A DNA stretch of 64,000 bases from Bacillota bacterium (GTDB lineage: Bacteria > Bacillota > Sulfobacillia > Sulfobacillales > Sulfobacillaceae). The notes under the pieces were generated by a model. That model was not told where the DNA came from. It did no database searches and saw only the letters and a program-made list of their open reading frames with translations. Location: the NCBI GenBank assembly GCA_023511625.1, contig JAIMBD010000009.1, positions 1 through 64,000 of the forward strand, in the 5' to 3' direction. This document shows positions 10,818 to 18,610 of this stretch, piece by piece. Numbering within the stretch: position 1 is the first letter of the stretch; each line of letters begins with the position of its first letter. Both the position numbers and the translations under genes were made by a program.

Positions 10818-11597
10818 ATGCGACATCAAGCGCCGTGGATCTCCGCCGAAGGGGCCACCTATCGCGTCAGCTGGTACGAATCCGGTGCGGGACCGGCCAT
10901 GGTCTGGTTGCACGGCGGAGGCGGCACCGGCAAGGACTTTTGGTATCAGCTGAAGGCCTTTGGCACCCGCTGGCGGGTTCTGGCGCCCGACCTGCCGGGT
11001 TTCGGCCGTTCGGATTGGCCACCGGAAATCCGAGGCGTGCAGGATCTGCCCGACTTTTTGGCCCGCTGGCTTGCCACCCTCGGCGTGAAGGCCGCCGTGG
11101 TCGGGGGCAATTCCATGGGGGGTCGGGTGGCGCTGGCCTATGCGGCACGCTATCCGGACCGTGTGACGCACCTGATCCTGATTGACTCGGTGGGTCTCGA
11201 CCTTCCTGGCGTGCCGGTGCAAAACCCCCTGGCAGTACCCCCCCAGCGCTTTCTTGAGACCTTGGTGCACCGGCCTACCCAGTACCTGCAACACACGCCC
11301 TACCGCACGGTGGAAGACGCGCAAGAGCTCAGCCGCGGTCGCCAGTCGTTTGCGCGCTACCTGGCCGCCTCGCCCATCGTGCAAGAACCGGGGCTGCTCT
11401 GGGAACAGGTGGCCATGCCTACGTTGGTGGTGTGGGGCCGCGAGGACCGTATCGTCCCCCTCGCGTACGGCGAAGCCTTGGCAGCTCGGCTGCCGCGGGC
11501 CCGCTTGGTGGTGTTCGATGCCTGTGGCCATTTGCCGCACCTGGAATGGCCAGAACGCTTTAACCAGACGGTGGCGGCGTTTTTGGCCGAGGCATAG
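10818..11597 (+). CDS. Alpha/beta-fold hydrolase (C–C bond / meta-cleavage-product hydrolase-like)
   Basis: The catalytic triad of the fold is visible: nucleophile Ser in GGNSMGG, Asp in WGREDRIVP and His in CGHLPHLEWP, plus an HGGGGTG oxyanion-hole loop. The GNSMGG…YPDRVTHLILI pattern is close to BphD/MhpC/HsaD-type enzymes that cleave C–C bonds in ring-degradation products, but esterase activity cannot be excluded. Start ATG 10818 gives 259 residues; GTG 10800 is an alternative, and neither has a strong ribosome-binding site. It is the first gene of the operon reaching 16777, followed 99 bp later by a PaaG-like crotonase. Confidence 0.75.
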   Translation: MRHQAPWISAEGATYRVSWYESGAGPAMVWLHGGGGTGKDFWYQLKAFGTRWRVLAPDLPGFGRSDWPPEIRGVQDLPDFLARWLATLGVKAAVVGGNSMGGRVALAYAARYPDRVTHLILIDSVGLDLPGVPVQNPLAVPPQRFLETLVHRPTQYLQHTPYRTVEDAQELSRGRQSFARYLAASPIVQEPGLLWEQVAMPTLVVWGREDRIVPLAYGEALAARLPRARLVVFDACGHLPHLEWPERFNQTVAAFLAEA

Positions 11598-11624
11598 GCT
11601 TCGGCCCCCGCCGAGCCTAAAAAG

Positions 11625-11646
11625 GGTCCTCTGGGCCCGGAGGACC
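11625..11646 (+). other. Intercistronic hairpin in the catabolic operon
   Basis: A 7-bp perfect stem (GGTCCTC 11625–11631 with GAGGACC 11640–11646) lies in the 99-bp gap between the hydrolase and the crotonase genes. There is no T-tract, so it may be a processing or stability element rather than a terminator. Confidence 0.4.
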
Positions 11647-11696
11647 GACCGCGTGGCCGGCAATGGGTCCTGGCAAGTGACGGGTAAGGAGGAACC

Positions 11697-12494
11697 GTGA
11701 TGGAATGGGAGACCGTGTCGGTAGAATTGCGCCCAGGCTGGGCCGTGGTCACGATGCAGCGCCCGAAGGTGCTCAACGCCCTTAACCGCCGCCTGCGCCA
11801 GGAGTTGGTCGCCGTCCTCGACCATTTGGCCGATCAGGAGCACGTGCGCGGGTTGGTGCTCACTGGGGCAGGACGGGCTTTTTCGGTGGGCCAGGATTTG
11901 GCCGAAATGGAGGCCGATTATCGGGACGGAGCACCCCAGTTGGGGCGCTTGGTGCGCGAAGAGTACGTTCCCATGGTCGAGGCGCTGTACCGCTTTCCCA
12001 AGCCCACCCTGGCCTTGGTGCACGGACCGGCCGCAGGGGGAGGCCTCTCCTTGGCGCTGGCCTGCGACCTGCGAGTCCTGACGGCCGACGCCACCTTGAT
12101 CCCCGCCTTCATCAAAGTCGGCTTGGCGCCGGATACCGGAGCCGCCTATCACGCGGTACGCCAGCTGGGATACGCCCGCGCCCTGGAGTGGTTCTGGTCC
12201 GGACGGGCCCTCGGCGCCGATCAGGCCCAGGCCTGGGGGTTGGCGCACTGGGTGGCAGCCGACGCCGAGACGGCCTGGGAGCGGGTGGCAACGGTCATGG
12301 AGGAGCTCAGCCAAGGACCCACTCGCGCCTACGTCGAGGTCCGGCGCCTCTTGCACCAAGTCGCTGCCTCGCCGTGGGAGACCGCCCTGATTTGGGAGAT
12401 TGAAGCCCAGGACCGCTTGGGTCAGACAGAAGACCACCGCGAAGCGGTGGCCGCCTTCCTGGCCAAGCGCCCGCCCCAGTTCCAAGGGCGCTAG
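11697..12494 (+). CDS. Crotonase-family enoyl-CoA hydratase/isomerase, PaaG-like
   Basis: Acts on an acyl-CoA thioester through the crotonase oxyanion hole (AFSVGQDL and GPAAGGG segments). The two catalytic glutamates of classical enoyl-CoA hydratase are replaced (Ser and Phe at the aligned places). An aspartate, D146, is kept in the KVGLAPDTG motif, as in PaaG-type isomerases (KIGLVPDSGG). An isomerase or ring-modifying role is therefore more likely than simple hydration. GTG 11697 and ATG 11700 both sit behind AAGGAGG; the product is about 265 residues. It lies 61 bp before an SDR gene of the same operon. Confidence 0.8.
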   Translation: MMEWETVSVELRPGWAVVTMQRPKVLNALNRRLRQELVAVLDHLADQEHVRGLVLTGAGRAFSVGQDLAEMEADYRDGAPQLGRLVREEYVPMVEALYRFPKPTLALVHGPAAGGGLSLALACDLRVLTADATLIPAFIKVGLAPDTGAAYHAVRQLGYARALEWFWSGRALGADQAQAWGLAHWVAADAETAWERVATVMEELSQGPTRAYVEVRRLLHQVAASPWETALIWEIEAQDRLGQTEDHREAVAAFLAKRPPQFQGR

Positions 12495-12555
12495 CAAGCC
12501 TTGACCCTGTACTCGCGAGCATCAAGCGATACCAGAGATGAAGGAGGAACCAGCG

Positions 12556-13365
12556 GTGCCTGAACAACCAGAGCGCAGCGGCACCATGTTGCCCCCGGGG
12601 TGCCTGGCGGGCCAGGTGGCGGTGATCACCGGCGGCGCAAGCGGCATCGGATTTGGGATCGCGCGGGAAGTGGCTCAACTTGGGGCCCACGTGGTGCTGG
12701 CCGGACGACACCCGGAAAAACTTGAGGCTGCCCGGGAGGCCCTGAAGCCGACCGGCGTCGACGTGCTGACCGTCCCCACCGACGTGCGCCAACCCGACCA
12801 GGTGGAGGCCCTGTTTCGCAGCGTATCGGATCACTTCGGGCGGGTCGATATGTTGGTCAACGCCGCAGCCGGAAACTTCATCGTGGACAGCGAAAAACTG
12901 TCGGTCAACGGGTGGAACGCAGTGGTAGGCAGCGTGCTGCACGGCACCTTCTACTGCACCCGCGCCGCGGGGCTCCAGATGATCGCCTCCGGGCGCGGCG
13001 GTCGTATCCTGTCCATCGTCGCCAGCTACGCCTGGACCGGCGGTCCCAAGACGGTGCACTCGGTGGCAGCCAAGGCGGGAGTGGTGGCCCTGACCAGGAC
13101 TCTGGCCGTCGAATGGGCGCATTACGGCATTCGCGTCAACGCCTTGTGCCCCGGCCCTACCGACACCGAAGGAGCGCGCCCCCTGTGGGAGGACCCCGAG
13201 ACGCGCCAGCGCGTGTTGCGCCGGATCCCGGTGGGCCGTTTCGGCACCGTGACCGAAGTCGCCCAGGCTGCCAGCTACCTGCTCTCGCCGTACGCCGACT
13301 TCATCAACGGTGAGGTGCTGGTCATCGACGGCGGCGAGTGGTTGGGGAAGGGATTGACTTCATGA
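12556..13365 (+). CDS. SDR oxidoreductase resembling 2,4-dienoyl-CoA reductase
   Basis: Rossmann-fold NAD(P)H oxidoreductase with TGGASGIGFGIA near the N-terminus and NAAAGNF. The canonical YxxxK tyrosine is missing: the site reads VHSVAAKAG, as in peroxisomal/mitochondrial 2,4-dienoyl-CoA reductases (HAGSAK), and is followed by AVEWAHYGIRVNALCPGP. This points to reduction of a dienoyl-CoA rather than an alcohol dehydrogenase reaction. GTG 12556 is preferred over the ATG at 12538 because the codons after that ATG form the AAGGAGG site itself; 269 residues. Its stop overlaps the next gene in ATGA. Confidence 0.8.
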   Translation: MPEQPERSGTMLPPGCLAGQVAVITGGASGIGFGIAREVAQLGAHVVLAGRHPEKLEAAREALKPTGVDVLTVPTDVRQPDQVEALFRSVSDHFGRVDMLVNAAAGNFIVDSEKLSVNGWNAVVGSVLHGTFYCTRAAGLQMIASGRGGRILSIVASYAWTGGPKTVHSVAAKAGVVALTRTLAVEWAHYGIRVNALCPGPTDTEGARPLWEDPETRQRVLRRIPVGRFGTVTEVAQAASYLLSPYADFINGEVLVIDGGEWLGKGLTS

Positions 13366-14252
13366 GGGGGCTTCTGGCAGACCGTGTCGCCCTGGTGACG
13401 GGCAGTGCCCGCGGCATCGGGCGGGCCACTGCACTGGCCATGGCCGAGGCCGGAGCTGACGTGGTAGTCCATTACCGCCGCCATCGGGCCGAGGCCGAAG
13501 CGGTCGCCGACACCATCCGTTCCCGCGGTCGCCAGGCGCTTCTGGTGGAGGCCGACCTCGAGCAGGAATCGGAGGTCCACCGGCTGTTCAACCGAGTCCA
13601 AGACGCCTTCGGCCACCTCGACATCCTGGTGGCCAACGCCGCCGCCACCGCCTTCCGGCCGCTGGCCGAACTGAAACCGCACCACCTCGAGCGCACTTAT
13701 CGATTGGTGGTCTTCAGCCTGGTATGGGCCGTACAGCGCGCGGCCCCCTTGATGGAGGGGCGGCAAGGGCGGATCATCACCGTCTCCGGCCACGGCAGCC
13801 ACTTCACCTTGCCTCTGTACGCCACCATTGGCTCCGCCAAAAGCGCCGTCGAGAGCTTGACCCGCTACCTCGCGTACGAACTCGGCCCCCGCCGCATCAC
13901 CTGCAACTGCATCGCCCCGGGAGTCGTGGACACCGACTCGGCGCGGTACTACACCGCTGAACGCTGGCCCTCCTTTGCCGAGGCGGTGGCCCGCCACACG
14001 CCGCTGGGCCGGGTGGCCACACCCGAGGACGTGGCGCGCGTGGCCGTGTTCTTGGCCAGCGACCTGGCCGGATTCGTCACCGGGCAGGTGATCGCGGTCG
14101 ACGGCGGCTTGACCTTGACCTCGGCTCCGTTCGAAGCGCTGCCACCCCCTCGGCCCGGGTCAGGCACAGTCCCATCGTCCGCGGATAGAGAAAGGAGGGA
14201 GTCGCCGGCGGACCCCCTTCCCCCGGCGGCACAGGGATGGACAAAGTCTTGA
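13362..14252 (+). CDS. SDR oxidoreductase, FabL-like enoyl reductase type
   Basis: Short-chain dehydrogenase with TGSARGIGRA (cofactor), VANAAA, and the active-site run YATIGSAKSAVESLTRYLAYEL. This resembles the YTTVGVSK motif of FabL (enoyl-ACP reductase III). The start ATG overlaps the stop of the previous SDR by 4 bases (ATGA), indicating translational coupling; an upstream frame start at 13338 is rejected. The C-terminus carries an unusual 40-residue Pro/Ser/Arg-rich tail that overlaps the next gene start by 16 bases. In this operon it probably reduces a CoA-bound intermediate. Confidence 0.75.
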   Translation: MRGLLADRVALVTGSARGIGRATALAMAEAGADVVVHYRRHRAEAEAVADTIRSRGRQALLVEADLEQESEVHRLFNRVQDAFGHLDILVANAAATAFRPLAELKPHHLERTYRLVVFSLVWAVQRAAPLMEGRQGRIITVSGHGSHFTLPLYATIGSAKSAVESLTRYLAYELGPRRITCNCIAPGVVDTDSARYYTAERWPSFAEAVARHTPLGRVATPEDVARVAVFLASDLAGFVTGQVIAVDGGLTLTSAPFEALPPPRPGSGTVPSSADRERRESPADPLPPAAQGWTKS

Positions 14253-15103
14253 CGGTTGAGGCCATGGTGGCCAAGGTTCCCGACGGCGCCAGCATCGTGT
14301 TTGGCGGCTCATCGCTTTCGCGCAAGCCGATGGCAGTCGCCCGCGAGCTGGTGCGCCAAGGCCGGCGCGACCTGACGCTCATCGTCAACATCGGAGGGCC
14401 GGAAGTCGACCTCCTGCTCGGGGCAGGCGCTGTCAAGAAGGTGGTGTATGCCTTCGTGGGCTTCGAGATCTTGGGCCTGGCCCCGCACTTTCGCCAAGCC
14501 CGACAGCGCGGACTGGCTCAATTTGAAGAGTGGACAGAGTACACCGTCATCGCCGGGCTGGATGCCACCATCAAGGCGGTGCCCTTCTTGCCCACTCGAG
14601 CAGGCTTGGGCACCGACGTGCTTGCGGTCAATCCCGCCTTCCGCCGCATTGCCGACCCCTTTGGCAGCGGGCAGGAACTGGTGGCGGTCCCTGCCTTGAA
14701 CCCCGACTTTGCCTTCATCCACGTCAACTACGCCGACTGCGCAGGCAACGCGGCCATCCTCGGGGATACGCACATCGACCCGTTGGCGGCCAAAGCCGCG
14801 CGCACCACTTTCGTCACCTGCGAAAAGCTGGTCCCCCCGGAGGTCCTGCGCCGCTTCGGGCGCGACGCCAGCATCCTCCGGATCTGGGTCGACGGCGTGG
14901 CCGAAGTCCCCTGGGGTGCGCACCCCACCGGCTGTGCCCCCCAATACCGGTTCGACCTCGACGCCTTCACCCAATATCTAGAGGCCGCCGCTGAGCCCGA
15001 ACGGTGGGCCGCGTATTTAGATCGGGTGCGCCAACTTAGCCCGGAGGAATACGTCGATCACTGGGGCGGCACCGCCGGGCTACAGGCGCGCCTGAGGGTC
15101 TGA
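14237..15103 (+). CDS. CoA-transferase-like alpha subunit (IpdA/GctA type)
   Basis: Family I CoA-transferase alpha subunit, 288 residues, with a RKPMAVARELV segment, GGPEVDLLLGAGAVKKVVYAFVGFE and FLPTRAGLGTD. These features recur both in glutaconate CoA-transferase subunit A and in IpdA, which with IpdB hydrolytically opens the last steroid ring in actinobacteria. The partner subunit follows 70 bp later. The partner is clearly closer to IpdB than to GctB, so an IpdA-like ring-opening hydrolase is the better reading. True CoA transfer remains possible. Confidence 0.75.
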   Translation: MDKVLTVEAMVAKVPDGASIVFGGSSLSRKPMAVARELVRQGRRDLTLIVNIGGPEVDLLLGAGAVKKVVYAFVGFEILGLAPHFRQARQRGLAQFEEWTEYTVIAGLDATIKAVPFLPTRAGLGTDVLAVNPAFRRIADPFGSGQELVAVPALNPDFAFIHVNYADCAGNAAILGDTHIDPLAAKAARTTFVTCEKLVPPEVLRRFGRDASILRIWVDGVAEVPWGAHPTGCAPQYRFDLDAFTQYLEAAAEPERWAAYLDRVRQLSPEEYVDHWGGTAGLQARLRV

Positions 15104-15173
15104 CCTCGCGCCGCGACGCCACGGCCCCCAATAGACCGGATAGGCAGTGTGAGTGCGACAAGGAGGCGAGCGC

Positions 15174-16022
15174 GTGAACGCGGTGGACTATACGCCCGAC
15201 GAATTGATCATCGTCGCCATGGCCCGCGAACTCGGCGGGGAATACCTGGTCAGCGCCGTGACCCCTTTTGGGCAGTTGGCGGCCGTGGTGGCCAAACACA
15301 CCCACGCCCCTGACCTCGAGCTCTTGGCCACACCCGAGTCGGGAGCGGGATCCGACCCCTGGCCCAGCATCTCCCTGGGTCAGTTTCAAGGTCTCTCGCA
15401 AGGGGCCGTGCCCATCACCATGGAGGACGTGTTCGACGCCATTTTTCGCGACCGGTTCCGCATCTGGATCAACCCCGCCCAAATCGACCGCCACGGCAAC
15501 GTCAACATCACAGCCATCGGCCCGTGGGAGCGCCCGAAGGTGGCCTTGGTGGGATCGCGCGGCATCCCTGAGGACTCCAGCCACTTGAGTCAAATGTTGT
15601 TCTACATCCTCCAGCACAGCCCGCGTACGGTGGTAGAACGGGTCGACTTTCGCAGCGGCGCCGGGTGGGGCCCGGACCGGGAGCGCCACCTGGGTCTTGC
15701 CGGCGCGCCGACGCGCCTGGTGACCAACCTCGGGGTGTTTGACTTCGACGGACCGGACCACAGCCTGCGGCTGCGGTCACTCCACCCAGGGGTGACGACC
15801 GCAGCCGTCCAAGAAGCTTCGGGCTGTCCGGTGGTTATCCCCCCCGACCCGCCCATCACGCCGCCCCCAACTCCGGCAGAACTGGCGGTGCTGCGCGCGC
15901 ACGACCCCTTGGAGCTCCGGCGCTGGGAGTGGGCCTCGGAGGTCGACGGGCTTCGCCGCCGCTGGCAGGAAGAACGCGCGCACCTGCCTCTCGACCATCC
16001 GGAGGTCCGGCGATGGCGCTAA
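15174..16022 (+). CDS. CoA-transferase-like beta subunit (IpdB type)
   Basis: Second subunit of the CoA-transferase-like pair. The segments QIDRHGNVNITAIGPWERP and NLGVFDFDGPDHSLRLRSLHPGV match the IpdB pattern (NQVDRYGNQN…, NLGVFDFGGPDHSMR…) more closely than glutaconate CoA-transferase B. GTG 15174 is used because AAGGAGG lies seven bases upstream; an in-frame start at 15153 precedes that site. The C-terminal 60 residues are Pro/Arg-rich. The stop overlaps the start of the next SDR gene by 10 bases. Confidence 0.8.
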   Translation: MNAVDYTPDELIIVAMARELGGEYLVSAVTPFGQLAAVVAKHTHAPDLELLATPESGAGSDPWPSISLGQFQGLSQGAVPITMEDVFDAIFRDRFRIWINPAQIDRHGNVNITAIGPWERPKVALVGSRGIPEDSSHLSQMLFYILQHSPRTVVERVDFRSGAGWGPDRERHLGLAGAPTRLVTNLGVFDFDGPDHSLRLRSLHPGVTTAAVQEASGCPVVIPPDPPITPPPTPAELAVLRAHDPLELRRWEWASEVDGLRRRWQEERAHLPLDHPEVRRWR

Positions 16023-16777
16023 CGGGAGGCGAGTTCGCCCACCAAGTGGTGCTGATCACCGGCGGGTCCCGCGGCATCGGGTGGGCCGCCGCCACCCGTT
16101 TTTTGGCCGAGGGAGCCCGTGTCGCCGTCTGGGCGCTTCACCCCGAGAGCGCAGCCGCTGCGCGCGCCGCAAGCCACGGCGCCATCTGGGCAGATGCCGT
16201 CGACGTGGCCGACCCCGACGCCGTGACGGCCGGCTACGCCCGAGTGGCCGAGGCCCTCGGCCCCCCTTCCATCCTGGTCAACAACGCCGGCTATACTTTG
16301 ACCAGCCGGTTTCTGGAAGAGACGCGCGAGTACTGGGAGCAGGTCATCGGGACCAATCTGTGGGGCGTCATCCACTGCTGTCGTGCGGCCTTGCCGGCTA
16401 TGGTCGAGCGAGGGGGCGGCGCCGTCGTCAACGTGGTGTCCGACGCCGGGCGGGTGGGCATGGCCGGAGAGGCGGTTTATGCGGCCGCCAAAGGAGGCGT
16501 CATCGCGCTTTCTCGGTCCTTGGCCCAAGAAATGGCCCGCCACCGCATCCGCATCAACTGTGTCTCGCCGGGCCCCACCCGGACCCACATCCTGGAGGTC
16601 AACAGCCAAGACCCCGATGCCCAGCGCCTCATCGACAAAATGATCCAGCGCATCCCCTTAAGGCGGGTGGCGGAACCGGAAGAGGTCGCAGAGGCGATCC
16701 TGTTTTTCGCCAGTCCGCGGGCCTCCCACATCACCGGGCAGGTGCTGTCGGTATCGGGCGGTCTAACGATGGTCTAA
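16013..16777 (+). CDS. SDR oxidoreductase, FabG-like
   Basis: Canonical classical SDR: TGGSRGIG cofactor loop, NNAG, and an intact YAAAKGG active site with Tyr and Lys, followed by INCVSPGPT. The family includes 3-oxoacyl-ACP reductase and many 3-hydroxyacyl-CoA dehydrogenases; in this operon a beta-hydroxyacyl-CoA dehydrogenase role fits. ATG 16013 has GGAGGT six bases upstream and overlaps the IpdB-like gene, so it is the last gene of the coupled run. The product is 254 residues. A separate promoter follows for the next gene. Confidence 0.85.
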   Translation: MALTGGEFAHQVVLITGGSRGIGWAAATRFLAEGARVAVWALHPESAAAARAASHGAIWADAVDVADPDAVTAGYARVAEALGPPSILVNNAGYTLTSRFLEETREYWEQVIGTNLWGVIHCCRAALPAMVERGGGAVVNVVSDAGRVGMAGEAVYAAAKGGVIALSRSLAQEMARHRIRINCVSPGPTRTHILEVNSQDPDAQRLIDKMIQRIPLRRVAEPEEVAEAILFFASPRASHITGQVLSVSGGLTMV

Positions 16778-16814
16778 ACCAAGACCGCGTTCCCTCCGGG
16801 AAGATAGGCGGGAT

Positions 16815-16848
16815 CTGCCTCGCAGGCAGCGATAAACCTTGGTACAAT
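16815..16848 (+). promoter_or_regulatory. Extended −10 promoter with inverted repeat, upstream of the TlpA-like gene
   Basis: TGGTACAAT (16840–16848) is an extended −10 element without a good −35. A perfect 6-3-6 inverted repeat, CTGCCT-CGC-AGGCAG (16815–16829), covers the expected −35 position (16820–16825), which is where a repressor operator is often found. Confidence 0.5.
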
Positions 16849-16888
16849 ACGGGTGGAATCTCGGTGTAGGCAAGGGGGCAGGGCACGC

Positions 16889-17467
16889 GTGAACCAACGG
16901 CTGCGACGGTGGGTCAACATCGCCATCTTGGGCGCGGCGGCCTTGGCCGTGGCCTGGATCCTCAAACCGGTGTGGATGCCCACGGCTCCACCCCGCGCCA
17001 GTGCCCTGCCACACGCCGTAAGCGTCACGGCTCCCCTGTCGGTGGGACAACCCGCGCCGGCCTTTGCGCTCGAGACCGCTGAGGGGACCACCGTGTCGTT
17101 GGCTGCGCTGCGGGGCCGGCCGGTAATCCTCAACTTCTGGGCCACATGGTGCCCCTGGTGCAAGCAGGAGCTCCCGGCCTTTGAATCCGTCAAGCGCCGA
17201 TACGGGTCGCGCATCGCGCTGTATGGCGTAGACATTCAGGAAAGTCCCTCCACCGTTCGCGCCTGGCTCAGGCACCACCGGTTGGACTACCCCGTCTTGC
17301 TCGACACCACCGGCGGCGTCGCCGCGGCCTACGCCGTTGAAGCGGTCCCCACCACCGTCTTCATCGGGCCTGATGGGCGCATCGCGGCCATCCACACCGG
17401 CGCCTTCTCCGGCGCTTCGGCGATCCTCCCCTACGTGCGGGAGGCCATGGGGGCTGGCGGCCGATGA
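16889..17467 (+). CDS. TlpA/ResA-like membrane-anchored thioredoxin
   Basis: Extracytoplasmic thiol–disulfide protein of 192 residues. An N-terminal membrane anchor (about residues 8–27) is followed by a thioredoxin fold with the active site ATWCPWCKQEL and the cis-Pro loop EAVPTTVF. Such proteins reduce cytochrome c apoprotein cysteines or other exported thiols, with electrons supplied by CcdA, which is encoded directly downstream with a 4-base overlap. GTG 16889 is chosen behind AAGGGGGCAGGG; a frame start at 16853 is too close to the −10 box. The diheme cytochrome at 26575 is a plausible client pathway. Confidence 0.88.
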   Translation: MNQRLRRWVNIAILGAAALAVAWILKPVWMPTAPPRASALPHAVSVTAPLSVGQPAPAFALETAEGTTVSLAALRGRPVILNFWATWCPWCKQELPAFESVKRRYGSRIALYGVDIQESPSTVRAWLRHHRLDYPVLLDTTGGVAAAYAVEAVPTTVFIGPDGRIAAIHTGAFSGASAILPYVREAMGAGGR

Positions 17468-18162
17468 GCCTGCCCGTGACGGTGCCGGTGGCGTTTTTGG
17501 CTGGCGCAGGGTCTTTTTTCTCCCCATGCGTCCTGCCGCTGGTGCCGTCTTACCTCTCTGCCCTGGCCGGGCCGGCCGGCGGCAGCCCCACCGCCATCCA
17601 TTGGCAACGGCGAGTGATCGCCAACGCGAGCGGCTTCGTGCTGGGATTGGGGATGCTGCTGGTCGCCTCGGGGCTGGCCGCAACCTGGGTCGGGGCGTGG
17701 TTGCACCGCTACCAAACCGAGATCGCAGAAGTCGGCGGCGTGTTGATCATCCTCTTCGGCCTGCATCTCGTAGGCGCCATCGACCTTCCGGGGTTACGGC
17801 GGGAGTGGCGTCATTGGTGGGGCGGCCGCCCCCAGGGGGGATTCTGGGCAGCGTTCGGCATGGGGCTGGCGTTTGGGGCCGGCTGGACCCCCTGCGTGGG
17901 ACCGGTGTGGGCCAGCATCCTGGTTTTGGCGGCCCAAACGCGCACCGCCTGGGAAGGCGGGATGTTGCTGGCTGCGTACGCGCTCGGCATGGGAGTGCCG
18001 CTGTTGGCGATGGCCGGGCTCGTCTCAGCGGCCGCCAGGTGGGTGCAGCGGGCAAGTCGTTGGACGGGTTGGGTCGAACGAGGCGCCGGTGCGTTGCTGG
18101 TGTTGCTGGGCATCGCACTGCTCACCGGATGGTACACCCACGCGCTCAACTACCTGGCTTGA
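17464..18162 (+). CDS. ccdA: Cytochrome c biogenesis protein CcdA (thiol electron transporter)
   Basis: Integral membrane protein of 232 residues with six predicted membrane segments. The two half-repeats carry the cysteine motifs SPCVLPLVPSY (near residue 20) and WTPCVGP (near residue 140). It carries electrons from cytoplasmic thioredoxin to extracytoplasmic TlpA/ResA-like proteins. Its ATG overlaps the stop of the thioredoxin gene (ATGA), so the two are translationally coupled. Its 3' end overlaps the convergent PerR-like gene by 17 bases. Confidence 0.92.
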   Translation: MSLPVTVPVAFLAGAGSFFSPCVLPLVPSYLSALAGPAGGSPTAIHWQRRVIANASGFVLGLGMLLVASGLAATWVGAWLHRYQTEIAEVGGVLIILFGLHLVGAIDLPGLRREWRHWWGGRPQGGFWAAFGMGLAFGAGWTPCVGPVWASILVLAAQTRTAWEGGMLLAAYALGMGVPLLAMAGLVSAAARWVQRASRWTGWVERGAGALLVLLGIALLTGWYTHALNYLA

Positions 18163-18574
18163 CCTCCTGCCGACAGCGCGGGCACAGCCCGCTCCAGGTC
18201 ACCGAGGCCGCGTCCAGCTCCCAATCCGCAGCCAAGTCCGCCGGGGCCGGCGGCAGCTCCGCCGGGTCGACATCTTCCAACCGTTGGCATCGGCGGCAAT
18301 AGAGGTGGTTGTGGGGATCGGTGCGGGGGTCAAAGCGCCGGCGTTCCCCCACCCGTAGCGGCTGAATGAGCCCGGCCGCACTGAGCCGGTCGAGGGTGTT
18401 ATAGACGGTGGCCAAGCTCAGGGTAGGGTAGCTCGGCTTGACGGCGGCGTACACCGTCTCTGCGTCCGGATGAGACAGATGGGCCAAGGCCGACAACACC
18501 GCCAACCGCTGCGGCGTGGCCCGAAGCCCCGCAGTGTGCAGTGCTGCCACCCATCCCGCAATCCGGTTCTCCAC
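18146..18574 (-). CDS. Fur-family regulator, PerR-like
   Basis: Metal-dependent winged-helix repressor of 142 residues: a DNA-binding half (LRATPQRLAVLSAL, LSLATVYNTLDRL) and a dimerisation half with RRFDPRTDPHNHLYC and two CxxC pairs (CRRC, CPRC) for the structural zinc. The aspartate of the RFD motif and the D/H cluster resemble PerR, which senses peroxide by histidine oxidation. GTG 18574 lies behind AAGGAGG. It is the last gene of the rubrerythrin operon, whose control region carries a PerR/Fur-like box, so it probably represses its own transcription. Confidence 0.85.
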   Translation of the reverse strand: MENRIAGWVAALHTAGLRATPQRLAVLSALAHLSHPDAETVYAAVKPSYPTLSLATVYNTLDRLSAAGLIQPLRVGERRRFDPRTDPHNHLYCRRCQRLEDVDPAELPPAPADLAADWELDAASVTWSGLCPRCRQEVKPGS

Positions 18575-18610
18575 CGAACCCTCCTCCTTCGCGCCGCTGC
18601 GCCCCGTCGC

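Noticed and set aside
10734-12497. Minus-strand open frame of 587 codons antisense to the hydrolase and crotonase
   Set aside because: The plus-strand genes have intact triad and oxyanion-hole motifs and good ribosome sites; the antisense frame is a shadow.
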